Of a stretch of 64,000 nucleotides of DNA, positions 61,385 to 64,000 are shown piece after piece. Made by a program: the position numbers and the translations under genes. Below the pieces are notes generated by a model. It was given only the letters and a program-made list of their open reading frames with translations, did not search any database and was not told the DNA's origin. This DNA is from Clostridium sp. HBUAS56010 (lineage in GTDB: Bacteria > Bacillota > Clostridia > Lachnospirales > Lachnospiraceae), in the NCBI RefSeq assembly GCF_007115105.1, contig NZ_SULJ01000006.1, positions 124,498 through 188,497 of the forward strand, written 5' to 3'. Each line of letters opens with the position of its first letter. Within the stretch, counting starts at the first letter, position 1.

Positions 61385-62631
61385 TCAGCCATCTCCTCAT
61401 CTAAAATCTGTACTGCCCTTAACATTGCATTGGCACATGCTTCAATGTCTTCCGGAGTGGAATATTCTTCTTTGCAATGACTTTTTCCATCCATGCTCCG
61501 GACAAATATCATTCCGCTGTCAGCAATGGATGCAACATTGGAAGCGTCATGTCCTGCCATGCTGACCAACTGCACCGGCTGTATTCCTGTCTGCTCAATT
61601 CCCTGACTGACCGCACGGATCACCACATCAGACATGGGCTGTGCCGGCTGGTTTAAAATAATGCTTCTATGTACCTTTACCCCTCTTCGGGATTCAATTT
61701 CTTTTACTCTTTCATTGATCCGGTGCTGCATCTCTGATTTTTTCTCTTCATTGGAAATTCTTACATCCAGAATCATTGCGGTGTGATCCGAAATAATATT
61801 GGCTTCATTTGGCATGTTTTTTATATAGCCAATGGTTCCAACAATGTCTTTATCCTGCAATTGCAGCAATATGGCTTCTACTGCAAGCGCAACCTCACAT
61901 GCACCCAGCAATGCATCCTTTCTGCTGTCCATCATAGTGGTTCCTGCATGGTTTGCCTCGCCGGTTACGGTGATCTGCTCCCGGTAAATTCCTGTAATAA
62001 CAGAGACACAGGCAACCGGTAAATCCATTTTTTCCAACCGGTTTCCCTGTTCGATATGACATTCAAGATATGCTCCGATGTTTTCTTTCCCCGGCAGCTG
62101 CTCCCACTGTTCAATCGCTCCTCCAAGCCTTTTTATTCCGTCCACCAGATTTTCCTTCGTGTTCCTGTGGGAATAATTTTGTATCTGGTCTTTTGTAATT
62201 CTTCCTGCCAAAGCTTTGCTTCCAAGAGTAGAGACTCCATAAGGATTTGGTTCTTCTCCGGTAAAAGAAATAATGGTCAGAGGATGCTTTAATTTTATCT
62301 TTTGTTCCATGATTGTTTCTGCAACTTCTGTTGCCATCAAAACTCCAAGGGCGCCGTCGTATTTTCCTCCGTTTGGAACCGCATCGTGATGAGAGCCAAG
62401 GACAATTGCCTTTTTATGTTCACCGTTTTCCATAGGAAGCCACATATTTGCAATGGCATCCACCTTTGTTTCCCGATGAAATGTTTCTTTCCAGTAATCC
62501 ATGAGCCATTGTCTGGCAAGTAAATCCGTTTCACTTCCCAGTACCCGGTCAACGCCGCCTTCCGGATTCTCACCTATGGTTCCTAATCTTTTTACATTCT
62601 TTATTAAACGGTCAATATTTATTTTATTCAT
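61381..62631 (-). CDS. M20-family amidase (N-carbamoyl/N-formyl amino acid hydrolase type)
   Basis: About 416 residues. Zinc ligands in LGSHHDAVPNGGKYDGALG near 77, TGEEPNPYG near 127, and the H in HIEQGNRLE near 193; GEANHAGTTMMDSRKDAL near 218 is typical of N-carbamoyl-L-amino-acid hydrolases and allantoate amidohydrolases. In this operon it may hydrolyse N-formylglutamate or N-carbamoylglutamate to glutamate, replacing HutG. The start is unclear: ATG at 62631 fits homologues but has a weak ribosome site, 62655 has GGAG too close, 62685 has none. Confidence 0.85.
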   Translation of the reverse strand: MNKINIDRLIKNVKRLGTIGENPEGGVDRVLGSETDLLARQWLMDYWKETFHRETKVDAIANMWLPMENGEHKKAIVLGSHHDAVPNGGKYDGALGVLMATEVAETIMEQKIKLKHPLTIISFTGEEPNPYGVSTLGSKALAGRITKDQIQNYSHRNTKENLVDGIKRLGGAIEQWEQLPGKENIGAYLECHIEQGNRLEKMDLPVACVSVITGIYREQITVTGEANHAGTTMMDSRKDALLGACEVALAVEAILLQLQDKDIVGTIGYIKNMPNEANIISDHTAMILDVRISNEEKKSEMQHRINERVKEIESRRGVKVHRSIILNQPAQPMSDVVIRAVSQGIEQTGIQPVQLVSMAGHDASNVASIADSGMIFVRSMDGKSHCKEEYSTPEDIEACANAMLRAVQILDEEMAE

Positions 62632-62779
62632 GGTTTTCTTTTTTATTGGTTCCATTCTCCTAATCTGTTTTATGAATAATTTCATTCACATCAGGGTACA
62701 GAAAAACACTGTAAATACTTGCCTGGATCTACAGTTTTCTGCTTCCCTATTCTGGTAAAACCGCTGTCACGTCAATGGT

Positions 62780-63637
62780 CTATCTATAAAATACACCATA
62801 TTTATTGTCATAATTCTCGATCTTTTCCAGCCTTTTATCCAAATCCGGAATCTTCTTTGATACATCCCGCAAAGTCAGATTGATAAATGCCATGGGGGTG
62901 CTGTATAAATCAAAAATAGAAGTGGTAGTAATGGGGACAACAATCGAGGGAATCTCCGCCTGTATGGTGGGAGATACTCTTCGGTCTGTCATGGCATAGA
63001 TAGAAAATCCCTCTTCTTTCAGCTCTTTTAATTTATCCACCAGTGCCTTGGAATACCTTGGAAAACAGGTGGAGATAATCAGTGCTTGCTCCGGATTTTC
63101 CAGATAAAAACGATTCCAGCCACTAGAATCCGGTGTCACAATCTCCACCTGATCCCTTAATTTATCCAGCAGATATTTCATATAGGGCAATAAGGTTGCA
63201 GACATTCTGGCTGAAACAAGGAATATCTTTTCTGCCTTTACAATGTCATCCACCATCTTCTCATAAAGACCGCCTCCTAAAACACCGGTCAGCTCCCGAA
63301 TGTTGCCTGCCTCTTTCAGCAAAATATCATCTATCTTTTTTTTGCCTGATTTGGTATATTGGTAGCGCTGGGGTGCTGTCAATTCCTCTGTCACAATCTT
63401 TTGAAGATGTTTATAAAAATCACTGTATCCTTTAAATCCCATTACCATACAGAACCTGGAAACACTTCCCTGACTCACACCACAGTTTTTAGCAACTTCC
63501 TCAGCTGTCATAAAGATGATTTTCCGATATTCTTTTTCCAGATAAAAAGCCAGCTTTTTGTAGGTTGCTGATTCGCTTGCCGCTTTCGCCATCGCATGAA
63601 ACAGTTCTTCAATATTTGAGTATTCTGCTCTCTCCAT
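62780..63637 (-). CDS. MurR/RpiR-family transcriptional regulator
   Basis: 285 residues: N-terminal HTH_6 (about 1-75, MTAEEVAKNCGVSQGSVSRF) and a C-terminal SIS domain (about 125-250, FLVSARMSATLLPYMKYLL, ALIISTCFPRYSKALVDKL). RpiR regulators sense phosphosugars or, as HutR-like members, amino-acid derivatives. It is encoded between the transporter and the catabolic genes on the same strand. Confidence 0.9.
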   Translation of the reverse strand: MERAEYSNIEELFHAMAKAASESATYKKLAFYLEKEYRKIIFMTAEEVAKNCGVSQGSVSRFCMVMGFKGYSDFYKHLQKIVTEELTAPQRYQYTKSGKKKIDDILLKEAGNIRELTGVLGGGLYEKMVDDIVKAEKIFLVSARMSATLLPYMKYLLDKLRDQVEIVTPDSSGWNRFYLENPEQALIISTCFPRYSKALVDKLKELKEEGFSIYAMTDRRVSPTIQAEIPSIVVPITTTSIFDLYSTPMAFINLTLRDVSKKIPDLDKRLEKIENYDNKYGVFYR

Positions 63638-63724
63638 AGGGGGTCCTCTTTTCGTTATCCTTCATGATTCATACAGTATTGTACCATACAAATTTCTGTA
63701 TGAACATTTTCATTTTCCCGATAA

Positions 63725-64000
63725 TCAGATCCCCTCTTTCATCAGTTTCATGCTCTCTTCCCTGATTAGTTCAAATGCCCTCATTTTATACTCAATAAAT
63801 TTCGGAGAGGATTTTACCCGGTAATCCCTTGGTCTGTCTAAATCAATGTCGATGATTTCACGGACTCTGCCGGGACGGGCTGACATGACCACAACCCGGT
63901 CTGCTAAAAAGACCGCTTCTTCGACATCATGAGTTACCATCACAATGGTCTTGGGGGATTTCTGCCATACATCCAACAGCAATTCCTGCATAATTTCCCT
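63725..64000 (-). CDS. NitT/TauT-type ABC transporter ATPase (C-terminal part)
   Basis: Only the C-terminal 91 residues are inside the window; the frame stays open to 64000. The H-loop VMVTHDVEEAVFLADRVVVM and SARPGRVREIIDIDL are typical of SsuB/TauB ATPases that drive uptake of sulfonates, nitrate, pyrimidines or related small molecules. First visible gene of the urocanate operon direction; likely the importer for its substrate. Confidence 0.85.
   Translation of the reverse strand, partial: REIMQELLLDVWQKSPKTIVMVTHDVEEAVFLADRVVVMSARPGRVREIIDIDLDRPRDYRVKSSPKFIEYKMRAFELIREESMKLMKEGI

Overview
The window looks like chromosome of a low- to mid-GC clostridial Firmicute, most likely a Lachnospiraceae (Lacrimispora/Enterocloster-like) gut or sediment anaerobe. 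This rests on gene content: clostridial HemA-HemL siroheme cluster with a CobA-HemD fusion, SDR-type uronate genes, YwaF and C_GCAxxG_C_C proteins, strong AGGAGG ribosome sites and TTGACA/TATAAT promoters. The species is inference.

1-22.3 kb is ordinary housekeeping and metabolism: uronate catabolism (SDR mannonate oxidoreductase, uxuA, AraC regulator), AzlCD amino-acid exporter, a PflX-like radical SAM protein, a flavodoxin-ftsH pair, a five-gene tetrapyrrole operon (hemA, precorrin-2 dehydrogenase, hemC, cobA/hemD, hemL; hemB absent), a polar amino-acid ABC importer, and single genes (YwaF, C_GCAxxG_C_C, AI-2E exporter family, amidase, ClC channel, HPr-like).

22.3-36.8 kb is a decayed mobile island inserted at a tRNA-Ser(CGA) gene. 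The 3' end of the tRNA recurs 14 kb away (28 of 31 bases). Between the copies lie scraps of an integrase, a MobC-like protein, a cysteine-rich KTR protein and duplicated frameshifted gene arrays, alongside intact cargo: two TetR systems, an M23 peptidase, a DUF1062 gene overlapping an extra bL35 ribosomal protein gene, a LanFEG/CprABC-like peptide-resistance ABC transporter with its two-component system and a four-fold 11-bp-phased operator, a micro-operon of tiny membrane proteins with a Cro-type regulator, and a chloramphenicol acetyltransferase with a translation-attenuation leader peptide (MVKTNNVAS).

36.8-48 kb is further accessory DNA: a GyrI-like protein, two Vat/CatB-like xenobiotic acetyltransferases, a DUF3781 protein, a MerR/DJ-1 pair, a DUF4143 ATPase, LOG, DMT, LysR, S51-peptidase and WYL genes, plus more gene remnants. 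48-52.6 kb is an iron-siderophore ABC importer with an AraC regulator and a striking 22-bp operator.

52.6-64 kb ends with an SDR gene and a long minus-strand catabolic operon: NitT/TauT-type ABC ATPase (cut by the window end), RpiR regulator, M20 carbamoylase-like hydrolase, HutF-like amidohydrolase, a two-subunit aconitase X, urocanate hydratase, imidazolonepropionase, HutD and YitT. It has the enzymes to take urocanate towards glutamate but no HutH or HutG, and the aconitase X enzyme has no known place in this pathway. This is the most interesting unexplained system in the window.
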